Below are positions 8,164 through 18,703 of a stretch of DNA of 64,000 nt, one piece after another. The notes under the pieces were generated by a model. It was not told where the DNA came from and ran no database searches. It saw only the letters and a list, made by a program, of their open reading frames with translations. The position numbers were made by a program, and so were the translations under genes. Origin of the DNA: Brevundimonas subvibrioides. Its GTDB lineage: Bacteria > Pseudomonadota > Alphaproteobacteria > Caulobacterales > Caulobacteraceae. Each line of letters begins with the position of its first letter. Position 1 is the first letter of the stretch. The stretch lies in NCBI GenBank assembly GCA_002280475.1, contig NCEB01000014.1, positions 27,261-91,260 on the forward strand, given 5' to 3'.

Positions 8164-9654
8164 TCAGCCCCCGAACAGGGTGCCGACCCATTCGCGGACG
8201 GCGGTCTCGTCGGCGGGATTGCCGGTGTAGGCCAGGCCCTGGGCCGGGGTGAAGGGCTGGTTGTTGCCGCGCTGGCGGCTGGTCCAGGCCTTGTGGCCGT
8301 AGCTGAGGTCCGAATAGTTCGACGGCAGGCGCATGACGGTCGGTTCGATGAAGATCGAATCGGTCGCCGTGGTCGAGCCGGCGATGCGGACGTTCGGCAA
8401 GCGAACCAGAAGGTCCAGCGTGTCCAGGCAACCGCCCGAGCAGCCGGCGTCGACCAGGACCACGACCGGGCCCTGGACGGGGTTGGGCGCGCCCGTGTCC
8501 GGCACCGCGGGACGGCCGGCCAGGGTGAATATCTGCTGACCGGCGGCGAGCGCGGCGTCGAACGCCTCGACGATGGCCTGGGTCTGTTCGATGACCGGAG
8601 TGTTCTCCTGAACGAACAGGGGATCGGCCCGCATCCGGCCCAGGGTGTCGGCGTACCACTGGCGATTGCCGGCGGTGGCGCGATAGGTGATCTCGCCGGC
8701 GGCCGGCTGGCGGCTGACGGTGAACTCGGGCGTCCAGATGCGGTTGGCCAGGCCATAGCCGCGCGCGGTCGAGGTGAAGGCCGAGGTCCCGGCGGCGGCG
8801 CGCAGGTCCAGCACGAAGCCCTGGGGTCCGCGCAGGGCGGCGGCCTGGTTTTCGACCAGGCTGTTGAAGGCGCTCCAGCCGGCGCTGTCGGCGAAGGAAT
8901 GGACATGGACCCACGGGCGGCCGTTCACGGTCTCGACGTTCAGCGGCGTGGCGGGCGGCATGTAGACGGTGGCGCGGTAGGCGGCCTCGAGATCACCGGC
9001 CACCAGCGGGATGGGACGCAGATCGATGGCGCGGGCGCGGCCCCGACCGCCGCGCTGGAACTCGCAGGTCGAGGGCAGGCCCGAGACGAAGGGGTTGTTG
9101 CGGTTCCACAGCAGGTAGGGGGCCGAGGTCACGCGACCGGACTCGGTCTCCAGGTTGCCTTCCCACTTGTCGAGCTTGCCGCGGGCGTATTCCTCGATCG
9201 GGGTCAGGTTGCAGCTGACCACGACGTCGCCGACGCGGGGCGCGTTGCGGACGCCCGGCTTCACATAGGTGACCTCATAGCGGCCGTTGCGCCAGCCGGT
9301 GGCGACGCCGGGCCAGCTGATGCCGAAATAGGGGCCCAGACCCTCGAACGTCGGCCGGATGGAGATGTTGGAATCGCGGAAGCCGGCGCCGTAGTAGCGC
9401 ATCAGATAGGCGTGGGCGTCGCCGGAGTTGACCTGGCCGATGCGGCCTTGGGCGTCCGTCAAGCCGGCGTCGATCCAGGCACGGAAGGTGTCGCCCGCCG
9501 CGCCGGGGATGACTGCGGCCGGGTGGTTGGCGCGCAGCTCGTCGCGCGCGGCCACGAGGTCGGTCTGGGCCAGGGCGCGGAAGTCCTGAGCGGACGCGAC
9601 GGACGCCGTGAGCAGGAGGGCGGTCGCCGAGACGGCGGTCAGGAAGCGGTTCAT
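8164..9654 (-). CDS. Exported S41 (C-terminal protease)-like protein
   Basis: The 496-residue precursor starts MNRFLTAVSATALLLTASVASA, a signal peptide. The fold order fits the S41/tail-specific-protease family: a helical N-terminal domain (LVAARDELRANHPA), a central strand region, and a C-terminal core with FVLDLRAAAGTSAF and VVVLVDAGCSGGCLDTLDLL. The latter sits where S41 enzymes have the nucleophile Ser. The usual Lys and the TxS motif are not obvious, so proteolytic activity is uncertain. Cys residues at NLTPI-, CEF and CSGGC could form disulfides in the periplasm. It stands alone, diverging from pccA. Confidence 0.7.
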   Translation of the reverse strand: MNRFLTAVSATALLLTASVASAQDFRALAQTDLVAARDELRANHPAAVIPGAAGDTFRAWIDAGLTDAQGRIGQVNSGDAHAYLMRYYGAGFRDSNISIRPTFEGLGPYFGISWPGVATGWRNGRYEVTYVKPGVRNAPRVGDVVVSCNLTPIEEYARGKLDKWEGNLETESGRVTSAPYLLWNRNNPFVSGLPSTCEFQRGGRGRARAIDLRPIPLVAGDLEAAYRATVYMPPATPLNVETVNGRPWVHVHSFADSAGWSAFNSLVENQAAALRGPQGFVLDLRAAAGTSAFTSTARGYGLANRIWTPEFTVSRQPAAGEITYRATAGNRQWYADTLGRMRADPLFVQENTPVIEQTQAIVEAFDAALAAGQQIFTLAGRPAVPDTGAPNPVQGPVVVLVDAGCSGGCLDTLDLLVRLPNVRIAGSTTATDSIFIEPTVMRLPSNYSDLSYGHKAWTSRQRGNNQPFTPAQGLAYTGNPADETAVREWVGTLFGG

Positions 9655-9851
9655 TGGCGAACTCCAGGCCAGTCAGTCGAAGGGGTCGGCGAGGGTTAAA
9701 GCCGATCAAGGGCGACCTTGCCAACCCAGAACGGCGATCATGTGACGGTTCGCCTGAACGGGGAATGGTCGCGGCGTTCATCCATGCCCCCTGCCCGGGC
9801 CCGGCGGCGCAGGTATGGACCGACGGCGCGCCACCGCCTACGAACCGGCCC

Positions 9852-11834
<1,983 letters not shown>

Positions 11835-11840
11835 GGCGGC

Positions 11841-12404
11841 TCAGGCCGCGAGAACCGAGTCGAGGGCCGCCTTTCGCAGGGCCAAGGCCAAAGGGGCGTC
11901 CACGGCCCGCGCGGTAGACATCGCGCCGATCAGCAATATGAGCCGGCGCGTCGCCTCGACCTCTCGGTCGGCCGGTCCAACGTCGAGCGTTTCTGCGACC
12001 GCCGCGATCATGCGATCCATTCCGCGCGTAAAGACCGCGCGCGTCCCGTCGGGGGCCCAGGCGATCTCGGAGCTCAGCGCGGCCGCGGGGCAGCCGAACC
12101 CCGGGTTCAGCAGGTGGTCATCGGACAGATAGAAGCGGGCGAAGGCCTCGAAGCCCCGGCGTCCCTCGGCTGGCGGCGGGTCGGCAATGACGGTCAGCAT
12201 CTGATCGAACGCGGCGTCCAGGCAGGCCTGGACCAGGGCGTCCTTGGTCTGGAAATGCCGATAGAAGCCGCCGTGCGTGCGACCCGCAGCGGCCATGACC
12301 TCGGCCACGCTGGTTCCCTCGATGCCGCGTTCTCGGATCATCCGCGCCCCGGTCTGGACGATCAGATCGCGGCCCTCGGCCGTGGCTTCCCTCGATTTGC
12401 GCAT
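11841..12404 (-). CDS. TetR-family transcriptional repressor
   Basis: The 187-residue protein has the TetR helix-turn-helix near residues 25-55 (GTSVAEVMAAAGRTHGGFYRHFQTKDAL). The ligand domain contains FARFYLSDDHLLNPGFGCPAAALSSEIA, similar to the YcdC/AcrR-like group with a conserved GCP motif. It diverges from the small gene and NmrA-like oxidoreductase at 12471-13726. An inverted repeat in between (12427-12468) is the natural operator. It probably responds to a small electrophile or quinone-like molecule, but the inducer cannot be read from sequence. Confidence 0.88.
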   Translation of the reverse strand: MRKSREATAEGRDLIVQTGARMIRERGIEGTSVAEVMAAAGRTHGGFYRHFQTKDALVQACLDAAFDQMLTVIADPPPAEGRRGFEAFARFYLSDDHLLNPGFGCPAAALSSEIAWAPDGTRAVFTRGMDRMIAAVAETLDVGPADREVEATRRLILLIGAMSTARAVDAPLALALRKAALDSVLAA

Positions 12405-12426
12405 GATGCAGCGTAGCGGCTTGAAA

Positions 12427-12468
12427 AGATGATGACCATACTCTAAAAGAAAATGACGTTCATCATCT
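12427..12468. promoter_or_regulatory. Inverted repeat, candidate TetR operator
   Basis: Perfect 9-base arms AGATGATGA and TCATCATCT are separated by 24 bases. They lie in the AT-rich gap between the divergent tetR and the 12471 gene. The right arm touches the start of the plus-strand gene. Confidence 0.55.
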
Positions 12469-12470
12469 AA

Positions 12471-12656
12471 ATGGATTTACAGATGTCTCTTCGCCGTTTG
12501 GCCGCCCTGCGAGACGTCCTCGCGCGATTTGCGGAGGCGCTCGATCGCCGGCCCGAGGATGACCTGCGCGACGACCTGGATGGGCTGGCGCGCCGGATCG
12601 AGCGGCTGGAAGCGCGCAACGTCGACGCGGCATCCGAACAAGGGGCGGGCGCGTGA
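12471..12656 (+). CDS. Small helical hypothetical protein
   Basis: The frame codes for 61 residues from 12471, or 57 from a second ATG at 12483. The sequence LRRLAALRDVLARFAEALD and the stretch LARRIERLEARN suggest an amphipathic helical or coiled-coil peptide. No family is recognised. Its TGA lies inside the GTG start of the NmrA-like gene (GTGA overlap), the hallmark of a coupled pair. It sits directly after the candidate TetR operator, which supports it being a real leader gene of that operon. Confidence 0.5.
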   Translation: MDLQMSLRRLAALRDVLARFAEALDRRPEDDLRDDLDGLARRIERLEARNVDAASEQGAGA

Positions 12657-13726
12657 GCCGGCCCCTGATCCTGGTCACGGGCGCGACGGGCAAGACCGGC
12701 GGAGCCGTCGCGCGCCAGCTCCGGGGGCTGGACTGGCCCGTACGGGTTCTGGTGCGCAGCGCCGACGCGCGGGCCCGCGTCCTCGCCGACCTGGGCTGCG
12801 AGGTTCAGGTCGGGGACCTGTTCGATCCCGCAGTGATGCAGACGGCCATGCGCGGCGTCGGCCGGGCCTATCTGGTGCCGCCGTTCGACCCCCGCATGAT
12901 CGAGGCGGCCGACCTGTTCCTGAGGGCGGCGCAGGAAGCCCGGCTGGAGTCCACCGTCGCCCTCGGACAGTGGCTGGCGTGCGAGCGGCACCCGGCGTTC
13001 GAGACGCGCCAGCTTTGGCAGATGGAGCAGAGGCTGAGAGGACTGAGCCTGGGTGTGACCCTGGTCGCGCCGGGCTTTTTCGCCGACAACTATCTGAGGC
13101 TGATCAATTTCGCAGCACAGCTGGGCGTGCTGCCGTCGCTGACCGGGAACAGCCTGAATGCGCCTCCGTCGAACGAGGACATCGCCGCTGTGATCGTCGG
13201 GGCCCTGATCGATCCCGACCGCCATGCAGGACGCGCCTATCGACCGACCGGACCCCAACTCCTGTCGACAGCCGGCATGGCGAAAGAGGTCGCGACGGCG
13301 CTGGACCGCGGTGTGATGCGGTTCGAGATGCCGATGTGGCTCTTCCTGAAGGCCGCGCGCATGCAAGGCGTGCCGGCGGCGGAACTCAGCGGGTTCCGCC
13401 ACCGGGTGAGGGATCACAAACAGGGCGCTTTCGCCTTTCACGGCTTGACCGATCACGTCGAACGGGTGACGGGTCGACCGCCTGAAGCCTTCGGAGCCAC
13501 CGCCCGGCGCTATGCCGCCCTGCCCGAGGCCCGCGTGACCTTCGCCTCGCGCACGGGGGCCTTTCTCGACTTCATGCGCACGCCGATAGCCCCGGGCTAC
13601 GATCTGGCACGGTTCGAGCGCGACGCCGGGGTCGTCGCGCCCGCCAAGGCCCGGTATGCGATGCAGGATCCGGTCTGGAAGGCCTCGCGCGAACGGCTGG
13701 CGCGGGACGCGGTGCTGACGGCCTGA
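12653..13726 (+). CDS. NmrA-like NAD(P)-binding oxidoreductase
   Basis: The 357-residue protein begins LILVTGATGKTGGAVARQL, the Rossmann GxxGxxG dinucleotide motif. It continues with RVLVRSADARARVLADLGCEVQVGDL, typical of the NmrA/HSCARG atypical SDR group. The region LVAPGFFADNYLRL is also family-like. A C-terminal extension of about 130 residues is less typical and looks like a second all-helical domain. Members act as NADPH sensors or as quinone reductases. With the divergent TetR and the small upstream ORF it forms a self-contained stress-response unit. The start is GTG. Confidence 0.8.
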   Translation: MSRPLILVTGATGKTGGAVARQLRGLDWPVRVLVRSADARARVLADLGCEVQVGDLFDPAVMQTAMRGVGRAYLVPPFDPRMIEAADLFLRAAQEARLESTVALGQWLACERHPAFETRQLWQMEQRLRGLSLGVTLVAPGFFADNYLRLINFAAQLGVLPSLTGNSLNAPPSNEDIAAVIVGALIDPDRHAGRAYRPTGPQLLSTAGMAKEVATALDRGVMRFEMPMWLFLKAARMQGVPAAELSGFRHRVRDHKQGAFAFHGLTDHVERVTGRPPEAFGATARRYAALPEARVTFASRTGAFLDFMRTPIAPGYDLARFERDAGVVAPAKARYAMQDPVWKASRERLARDAVLTA

Positions 13727-13744
13727 CCCTGCGGGAGGGCCCGC

Positions 13745-14950
13745 CTAGAACGCGCTCTCGCCCGTGATCGCCCGCCCGAGGATCAGGGCATGCACGTCGT
13801 GCGCGCCTTCGTAGGTGTTGACGGTCTCCAGGTTCATGGCGTGGCGCATGACGTGGAGTTCGCCGGTGATGCCGGCGCCGCCATGCATGTCGCGGGCCTC
13901 GCGCGCGATGGCCAGGGCCTTGCCGCAGTTGTTGCGCTTCATCATCGAGATGGCTTCGGGCACGAAGGCACCGGTGTCGAGCAGGCGGCCGAGCGCATAG
14001 GCCCCCTCGAAGCCGAGGGCGATGTCGGTCGACATGTCGGCCAGCTTCTTCTGCACCAGCTGGCGTGACGACAGCGGGCGGCCGAACAGCATGCGCTCGG
14101 CGACATAGTCGCGGGTGGCGTGCAGGCAGAACTCGGCGGCACCCATGGCCCCCCAGGCGATGCCGTAGCGGGCCTTGTTCAGGCAGGAGAAGGGGCCGCG
14201 CAGGCCCTTGACGCCCGGCAACAGGTTGTCCTCTGGCACAAAGACGTCGTTCAGGCCGATGTCGCCGGTGATGGAGGCGCGGAGCGACAGCTTGTCGCCG
14301 ATCTTGCCGGTGGTGAAGCCGTCGAAGTCGCGCTCGACGATGAAGCCGCGGATGACGTCATCAAGCTTGGCCCAGACGATGGCCAGGTCGGCGATGGCGG
14401 AGTTGGTGATCCAGTATTTGCCGCCGTTCAGGCGGTAGCCGCCCTCGACCTTGACCGCCTTGGTCTTCATCGAGGCGGGGTCGGACCCCCCGTCGGCCTC
14501 GGTCAGGCCGAAGCAGCCGATCAGCTCGCCCGCCGCCATCCGGGGCAGGAAGCGCATGCGCTGTTCCTCAGAGCCGAAGGCGTAGATCGGATACATGGCC
14601 AGCGACGACTGGACCGACATGGCCGAGCGATAGCCGCTGTCGATCGCCTCGATCTCGCGCGCGATCAGGCCATAGGCGACGTGGCTGGCGCCCGCGCCGC
14701 CGTACTGTTCGGGCAGCATGGCGCCGAGGAAGCCCATCTCGCCCATCTCGGTCATGATGGCGCGGTCGAAGACCTCGTCCCGGAAGGCGGCGACGACGCG
14801 GGGCAGCAGCCGGTCCCGGGCATAGGACCGGGCGGCGTCACGGATCATCCGCTCGTCATCGGTCAGGCGGCCGTCGAGATCGAACGGGTCGTCCCAGCGA
14901 TAGGTCTGGGTGGCATCTTGGTTCTGGGGGGAGGGGCTGCCGTCGGCCAT
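13745..14950 (-). CDS. gcdH: Glutaryl-CoA dehydrogenase
   Basis: GcdH is an FAD flavoenzyme that oxidises and decarboxylates glutaryl-CoA to crotonyl-CoA. The protein is 401 residues, from [12 protein letters not shown] at 14950. The sequence follows GcdH closely: [60 protein letters not shown], and the C-terminal [20 protein letters not shown] with the catalytic Glu of TYEG. The frame is open far upstream, but that part is the leuC-like operon read backwards. It diverges from the leuC-like operon, and the two share a 26-bp operator (15005-15030). This ties glutarate oxidation to the lyase pathway across the gap. Confidence 0.93.
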   Translation of the reverse strand: MADGSPSPQNQDATQTYRWDDPFDLDGRLTDDERMIRDAARSYARDRLLPRVVAAFRDEVFDRAIMTEMGEMGFLGAMLPEQYGGAGASHVAYGLIAREIEAIDSGYRSAMSVQSSLAMYPIYAFGSEEQRMRFLPRMAAGELIGCFGLTEADGGSDPASMKTKAVKVEGGYRLNGGKYWITNSAIADLAIVWAKLDDVIRGFIVERDFDGFTTGKIGDKLSLRASITGDIGLNDVFVPEDNLLPGVKGLRGPFSCLNKARYGIAWGAMGAAEFCLHATRDYVAERMLFGRPLSSRQLVQKKLADMSTDIALGFEGAYALGRLLDTGAFVPEAISMMKRNNCGKALAIAREARDMHGGAGITGELHVMRHAMNLETVNTYEGAHDVHALILGRAITGESAF

Positions 14951-15004
14951 GGGTCGGTCCTTCGTCGTTTCGTCGGCGGAATTGCCTTGGCAAGTCCACG
15001 AGAG

Positions 15005-15030
15005 CAAATGATATAAGATTATATCTTTTG
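15005..15030. promoter_or_regulatory. GntR1-type operator, site A
   Basis: 26-bp palindrome with arms CAAATGATATA and TATATCTTTTG. It sits between divergent gcdH (55 bases away) and the leuC-like gene (35 bases away). It is one of seven copies in the island. Confidence 0.75.
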
Positions 15031-15064
15031 CGCGGTCCACCGCCGCGCGCGTGTCGGTGTGAGA

Positions 15065-16375
15065 ATGGCTGGAGCCAAGGCCATAGAGGGCAGGACGCTC
15101 GTCGAAAAGGTCGCCGCCAAGGCGTCCGGCCGCGCGGACACCCGCGCGGGCGATCTGGTGACGGCCGAAGTCGACCTGTGCTTCGCCCACGATTCGTCGG
15201 GTCCGAGGCGGTGGGGACCCATGCTGGCCGAGCTGGGCCGGGGGCTGTGGGACCCGTCGAAGGTGGTGATCGCGTCCGATCATTATGTCCCGGCGGTCGA
15301 CGCCGAAAGCGCGGCGATCCTGAGCCTGACGCGACGGTTCGCGGCCGAGCATGGGGTGGGCCGGTTCTACGACATGGAGGGCATCGGCCACATGCTGCTG
15401 GCCGAACGGGGGCTGGTGCGACCGGGCATGCTGGTGGCGGGCGGCGACAGCCACACGCCGATGGCGGGGGCGTTCGGGGCCTATGCGGCGGGGTATGGCG
15501 CGACCGACATGGCGGCGATCGCGGCGACCGGTCGCACCTGGCTGCAGGTGCCGGCGACGATCCGGGTGGAGTGGCGTGGGGCGCTGAGGGGCGGCGTCAC
15601 GGCCAAGGACATGATGCTGTTCCTGTGCCGCGAACTGGGCATGGACAACGCCTTCCGGGCGGTGGAGTTCGCCGGCCCGACGGTCGAGGCCATGTCCATG
15701 CCCGAGCGGCTGGTCCTGACCAATATGGCGGCCGAACTGGGGGCCGAGACCGGGGTGGTGGCCCCGGACGCGACGACCTTCGGCTGGCTGCGAGAGGCCG
15801 GAACTCCGGTCGAGGACGAGGCGGCGGCGCGGGCCTGGGCGTCGGATCCGGACGCGGACTACGAGGCCGTCCACCGGTTCGACGCGGGCGCGCTGCCGCC
15901 CATGATCGCCCTGCCTCATTCGCCCGCCAACAGCGTGGCGGTGGCCGAGGCCGAGGGCCGCCGGATCGACCAGGCCTATGTCGGGGCCTGCGTGGGGGCC
16001 AAGCTGGAGGACCTGCGGATGGCGGCGCGCGTCCTGGCGGGCCAGAGGGTCGCGGCGGGCGTGCGCCTGCTGGTAGCCCCGGCGTCTTCGCGGGTGACGG
16101 AGGCGGCGTCGCGCGACGGCACCTTGGCGACCCTGATGGCGGCGGGGGCGACCCTGATGCCGTCGGGATGCGGCGCCTGCGCGGGCATGGGAGCGGGATT
16201 GCTGGCCGACGGCGAGGTCTGCATCTCGACCACCAACCGCAACTTCAAGGGCCGGATGGGCCATGCGGGGGCGGAGGTCTATCTGGGCTCCCCCTACAGC
16301 GTTGCGGCGGCGGCGATCGCGGGCCGGATCGTCGATCCGCGCGGGTATCTGGGCCAGCGGAGGGCGGCGGCATGA
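15065..16375 (+). CDS. Aconitase-superfamily dehydratase, large subunit (LeuC/DmdA-like)
   Basis: The 436-residue protein has the LeuC/homoaconitase core. It shows [11 protein letters not shown] and [17 protein letters not shown], then iron-sulfur cysteines in [14 protein letters not shown] and in [10 protein letters not shown], and the strand [14 protein letters not shown]. It should need a 4Fe-4S cluster and a small subunit, supplied by the next gene (ATGA overlap). Leucine synthesis is unlikely because leuB and leuA are absent and a C-C lyase follows. The order large subunit, small subunit, isocitrate-lyase-family lyase matches 2,3-dimethylmalate dehydratase plus lyase of nicotinate fermentation. 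Hydration of a substituted maleate is the best guess. Confidence 0.82.
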   Translation: MAGAKAIEGRTLVEKVAAKASGRADTRAGDLVTAEVDLCFAHDSSGPRRWGPMLAELGRGLWDPSKVVIASDHYVPAVDAESAAILSLTRRFAAEHGVGRFYDMEGIGHMLLAERGLVRPGMLVAGGDSHTPMAGAFGAYAAGYGATDMAAIAATGRTWLQVPATIRVEWRGALRGGVTAKDMMLFLCRELGMDNAFRAVEFAGPTVEAMSMPERLVLTNMAAELGAETGVVAPDATTFGWLREAGTPVEDEAAARAWASDPDADYEAVHRFDAGALPPMIALPHSPANSVAVAEAEGRRIDQAYVGACVGAKLEDLRMAARVLAGQRVAAGVRLLVAPASSRVTEAASRDGTLATLMAAGATLMPSGCGACAGMGAGLLADGEVCISTTNRNFKGRMGHAGAEVYLGSPYSVAAAAIAGRIVDPRGYLGQRRAAA

Positions 16376-16884
16376 CCCCCTCTCCTATCGGCCGCGCCTT
16401 CGTCTTCGGCGATCAGATCGACACCGATCTGCTGGCCCCCGGCCATCGGATGAAGCTGGAGCCGGACGCGCTCGCCGCCCACTGCCTGGAGGCGGTCGAT
16501 CCGACGTTCGCGAGCGCGGTGCGGCCCGGCGACTTCGTGGTGGCGGGGCTGAACTTCGGCCTGGGGTCGTCGCGTGAGCAGGCGGCGGTTTCGCTGAAGC
16601 GGCTGGGGGTGCGGGCCGTGATCGCCCGATCGTTCGCGCGGATATTCTGGCGCAACGCCATCAACCTGGGCCTGCCCGCCGTCACCCTGGCCGAGGCCGA
16701 TCAAATCACCGCCGGAGACCGGCTGAGCCTCGATCTGGAGGCCGGGCGATTGACCAACGAGACCCAGGGACGGAGCTACGCCTTCGCCCCCTTCCCCGAC
16801 CACCTGACGGCGATGATGCGCGACGGAGGGCTGATCGCCCATCTGAAGCGTTCCGCCCAACCCGAGACCGGAGCCGCCGCGTGA
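16372..16884 (+). CDS. Aconitase-superfamily dehydratase, small subunit (LeuD/DmdB-like)
   Basis: The 170-residue swivelling-domain protein has [21 protein letters not shown], typical of the LeuD N-terminus. It also has the active-site loop [27 protein letters not shown] cut at its familiar SSRE residues. Usual LeuD reads FGCGSSREHAP; the Cys to Leu and His to Gln changes may adapt the pocket to another substrate. It starts within the stop of the large subunit and overlaps the next gene by a GTGA. It completes the heterodimeric hydro-lyase. Confidence 0.82.
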   Translation: MTPSPIGRAFVFGDQIDTDLLAPGHRMKLEPDALAAHCLEAVDPTFASAVRPGDFVVAGLNFGLGSSREQAAVSLKRLGVRAVIARSFARIFWRNAINLGLPAVTLAEADQITAGDRLSLDLEAGRLTNETQGRSYAFAPFPDHLTAMMRDGGLIAHLKRSAQPETGAAA

Positions 16885-17759
16885 GCCTGAGAAGCCGCCT
16901 GACCCAGCCCGGCGCGCCGGTCCATGCTCCCGGAGCCTTCGACGCCCTGTCGGCCCTGCTGATCGAACAGGCCGGGTTCGAGGCCGTCTATCTGTCGGGG
17001 GCGTCGATCGCCTATACCCAGCTGGGGCGGCCGGACCTGGGGCTGGTCAGCTTCGACCATGTCGCCGATGTGGTGGCTCGCATCTGCGAGCGGGTGGACA
17101 TCCCCCTGATCGTCGATGCCGACACCGGCTTCGGCAACGCCCTGAACGTCGCCCGCACGGTCAAGGTGTTCGAGCGCAACGGGGCGCGCGCGATCCAGCT
17201 GGAAGACCAGACCTTTCCCAAGCGGTGCGGCCATCTGGCGGGCAAGGGCGTCGCGTCGCTGGAGGACATGGTGGGCAAGGTCCACGCGGCGCTGGACGCC
17301 CGGCGATCCGAAGAGACCCTCATCATCGCCCGGACCGACGCCATCGCCGTGGAGGGGTTCGAGCCGGCCATGGAGCGCGCCGTCGCCTATGCCCAGGCCG
17401 GGGCCGACGTTGTGTTCGTCGAGGCGCCGGGCGATCTTGAGCAGATGAAACGGATCGTGGCGACGCTGGGCCGCACGCCCGCCATGGCCAATATGGTCGA
17501 GGGCGGAAAGACGCCGATCCTGACGCGCGATGCGCTGGGCGAACTGGGCTTCAAGCTGGTCATCAGCCCGGGGGCGCTGGTGAGGGCGCTGATTCCGGCG
17601 GCGGAAAGCTTTCTGCGCGCGCTGAAAGCCGAGGGGTCCACGGTCGGCTACAAGGACCGGATGACGGACCTCGCCGGGGTCAATGCCCGCATCGGGCTGG
17701 AAGAGATGCTGGCGCTGGGCGACCGCTATGAGCCGGAGCGGCAGGAAGCGGCCGAGTGA
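16881..17759 (+). CDS. Isocitrate lyase / PEP mutase family C-C lyase (dimethylmalate lyase-like)
   Basis: The 292-residue protein has the family barrel: YLSGASIAYTQLGRPDLGL, then VDADTGFGNALNVARTV, IQLEDQTFPKRCGHL with the catalytic Cys, and IIARTDAIAVEGFEPAMERA. KRCGH is shared by methylisocitrate lyase and 2,3-dimethylmalate lyase. It lacks the insertions of true isocitrate lyase. In this operon it should cleave the hydroxy-diacid made by the LeuCD-like pair into pyruvate or a related oxoacid plus a carboxylate. A methylisocitrate lyase role is less likely since no prpC is adjacent. GTG start inside the previous stop. Confidence 0.82.
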   Translation: MSLRSRLTQPGAPVHAPGAFDALSALLIEQAGFEAVYLSGASIAYTQLGRPDLGLVSFDHVADVVARICERVDIPLIVDADTGFGNALNVARTVKVFERNGARAIQLEDQTFPKRCGHLAGKGVASLEDMVGKVHAALDARRSEETLIIARTDAIAVEGFEPAMERAVAYAQAGADVVFVEAPGDLEQMKRIVATLGRTPAMANMVEGGKTPILTRDALGELGFKLVISPGALVRALIPAAESFLRALKAEGSTVGYKDRMTDLAGVNARIGLEEMLALGDRYEPERQEAAE

Positions 17760-18703
17760 ACCGGTCCGATCCCAACCTCTATGACCACTGGCCGTACCGG
17801 GATCGCCCGAAGATCGTCTGGCCCGGCGGCAAGGCCCTGGCCTTCTGGATCGCGCCGAACATCGAGTTCTACGAATTCGATCCGCCAGTGAACCCGTCGC
17901 GTCCCGGCTGGCCGAGGCCGGCCCCTGACGTGGTGGGGTATTCCCAGAGGGACTGGGGCAACCGGGTCGGACACTGGCGGCTGCAGGACCTGCTGGACCG
18001 GCATGGCCTGCGCGGGTCGGTGTCGCTGTCGATCGGCCTGATCGACCACCATCCGGAGATCATCGAGGCGGCCAACGCGCGGGGCTGGGAGTTCTTCAGC
18101 CACGGCATCTACAACACCCGCTACTCCTACGGCATGGACGAGGCCCAGGAGCGGGCGGTGCTGGAGGACTCGATCCGGTCGGTCGAGGCGGCGACGGGCC
18201 AGCGCATCCGGGGCTATCTGGCGCCGGCCCTGACCCATACGGCGCGAACGCTGGATCTGATCGCCGAGCACGACTTCTGGTACAGCTGCGACCTGTTCCA
18301 GGACGACCAGCCCCAGCCGCTGAAGACCCGGACCGGGCGGCTGGTGTCCATGCCCTATTCGCTCGAGGTCAACGACGTCATCGGCTATTCGGTGATGGGT
18401 CTGGACCCGTGGCGATACGCCGACATCCTGAAGCGGCATTTCGACCAGCTGCTGGCCGAGGGACGGGAATCGGGCACGGTCATGTGCATCCCGCTGCACG
18501 CCTATCTGGTCAGCCAGCCGCACCGCATCCAGGCCTTCGAGAGCGCGTTGGAGCACATCCTGGGGCACAGCGACGAGGTCTGGTTCGCCACGGGATCGGA
18601 GATCGCGGCCCACTACCGCGAGCACTGCTGGGACCAGACAGTGGCGGACATCCAGCGGCGCGGACTGGCGACGGGTGGCCATGGGTTCGACGATGCTGCC
18701 TGA
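17756..18703 (+). CDS. NodB-fold amidohydrolase, PuuE / cyclic imidase-like (1)
   Basis: The 315-residue protein is a polysaccharide-deacetylase-family homologue of the allantoinase PuuE and cyclic imide hydrolase type. It shows WPGGKALAFWIAPNIEFYEFD, QDLLDRHGLRGSVSLSIGLIDHHPEII and WEFFSHGIYNTRYSYG. The canonical metal Asp of sugar deacetylases is replaced (NIE instead of FDD), as in PuuE, so a ring amide or imide substrate is more likely than chitin. No signal peptide is present. It overlaps the lyase gene by GTGA and the next NodB gene, as part of a five-gene operon. Opening of a maleimide-type ring is inferred from context. Confidence 0.75.
   Translation: MNRSDPNLYDHWPYRDRPKIVWPGGKALAFWIAPNIEFYEFDPPVNPSRPGWPRPAPDVVGYSQRDWGNRVGHWRLQDLLDRHGLRGSVSLSIGLIDHHPEIIEAANARGWEFFSHGIYNTRYSYGMDEAQERAVLEDSIRSVEAATGQRIRGYLAPALTHTARTLDLIAEHDFWYSCDLFQDDQPQPLKTRTGRLVSMPYSLEVNDVIGYSVMGLDPWRYADILKRHFDQLLAEGRESGTVMCIPLHAYLVSQPHRIQAFESALEHILGHSDEVWFATGSEIAAHYREHCWDQTVADIQRRGLATGGHGFDDAA

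Noticed and set aside
13745-16264. A single 839-residue minus-strand open frame.
   Set aside because: Only the part to 14950 is glutaryl-CoA dehydrogenase; the rest is the leuC-like gene read backwards and crosses a divergent promoter with an operator.
15065-16884. Leucine biosynthesis LeuC/LeuD.
   Set aside because: No leuA or leuB; the lyase and imidase-like genes follow, and the LeuD active-site loop deviates (FGLGSSREQ).
15065-17759. Nicotinate fermentation cluster.
   Set aside because: The upstream enzymes of that pathway (nicotinate hydroxylase, enamidase, methyleneglutarate mutase) are absent; only the dehydratase/lyase pair is shared.
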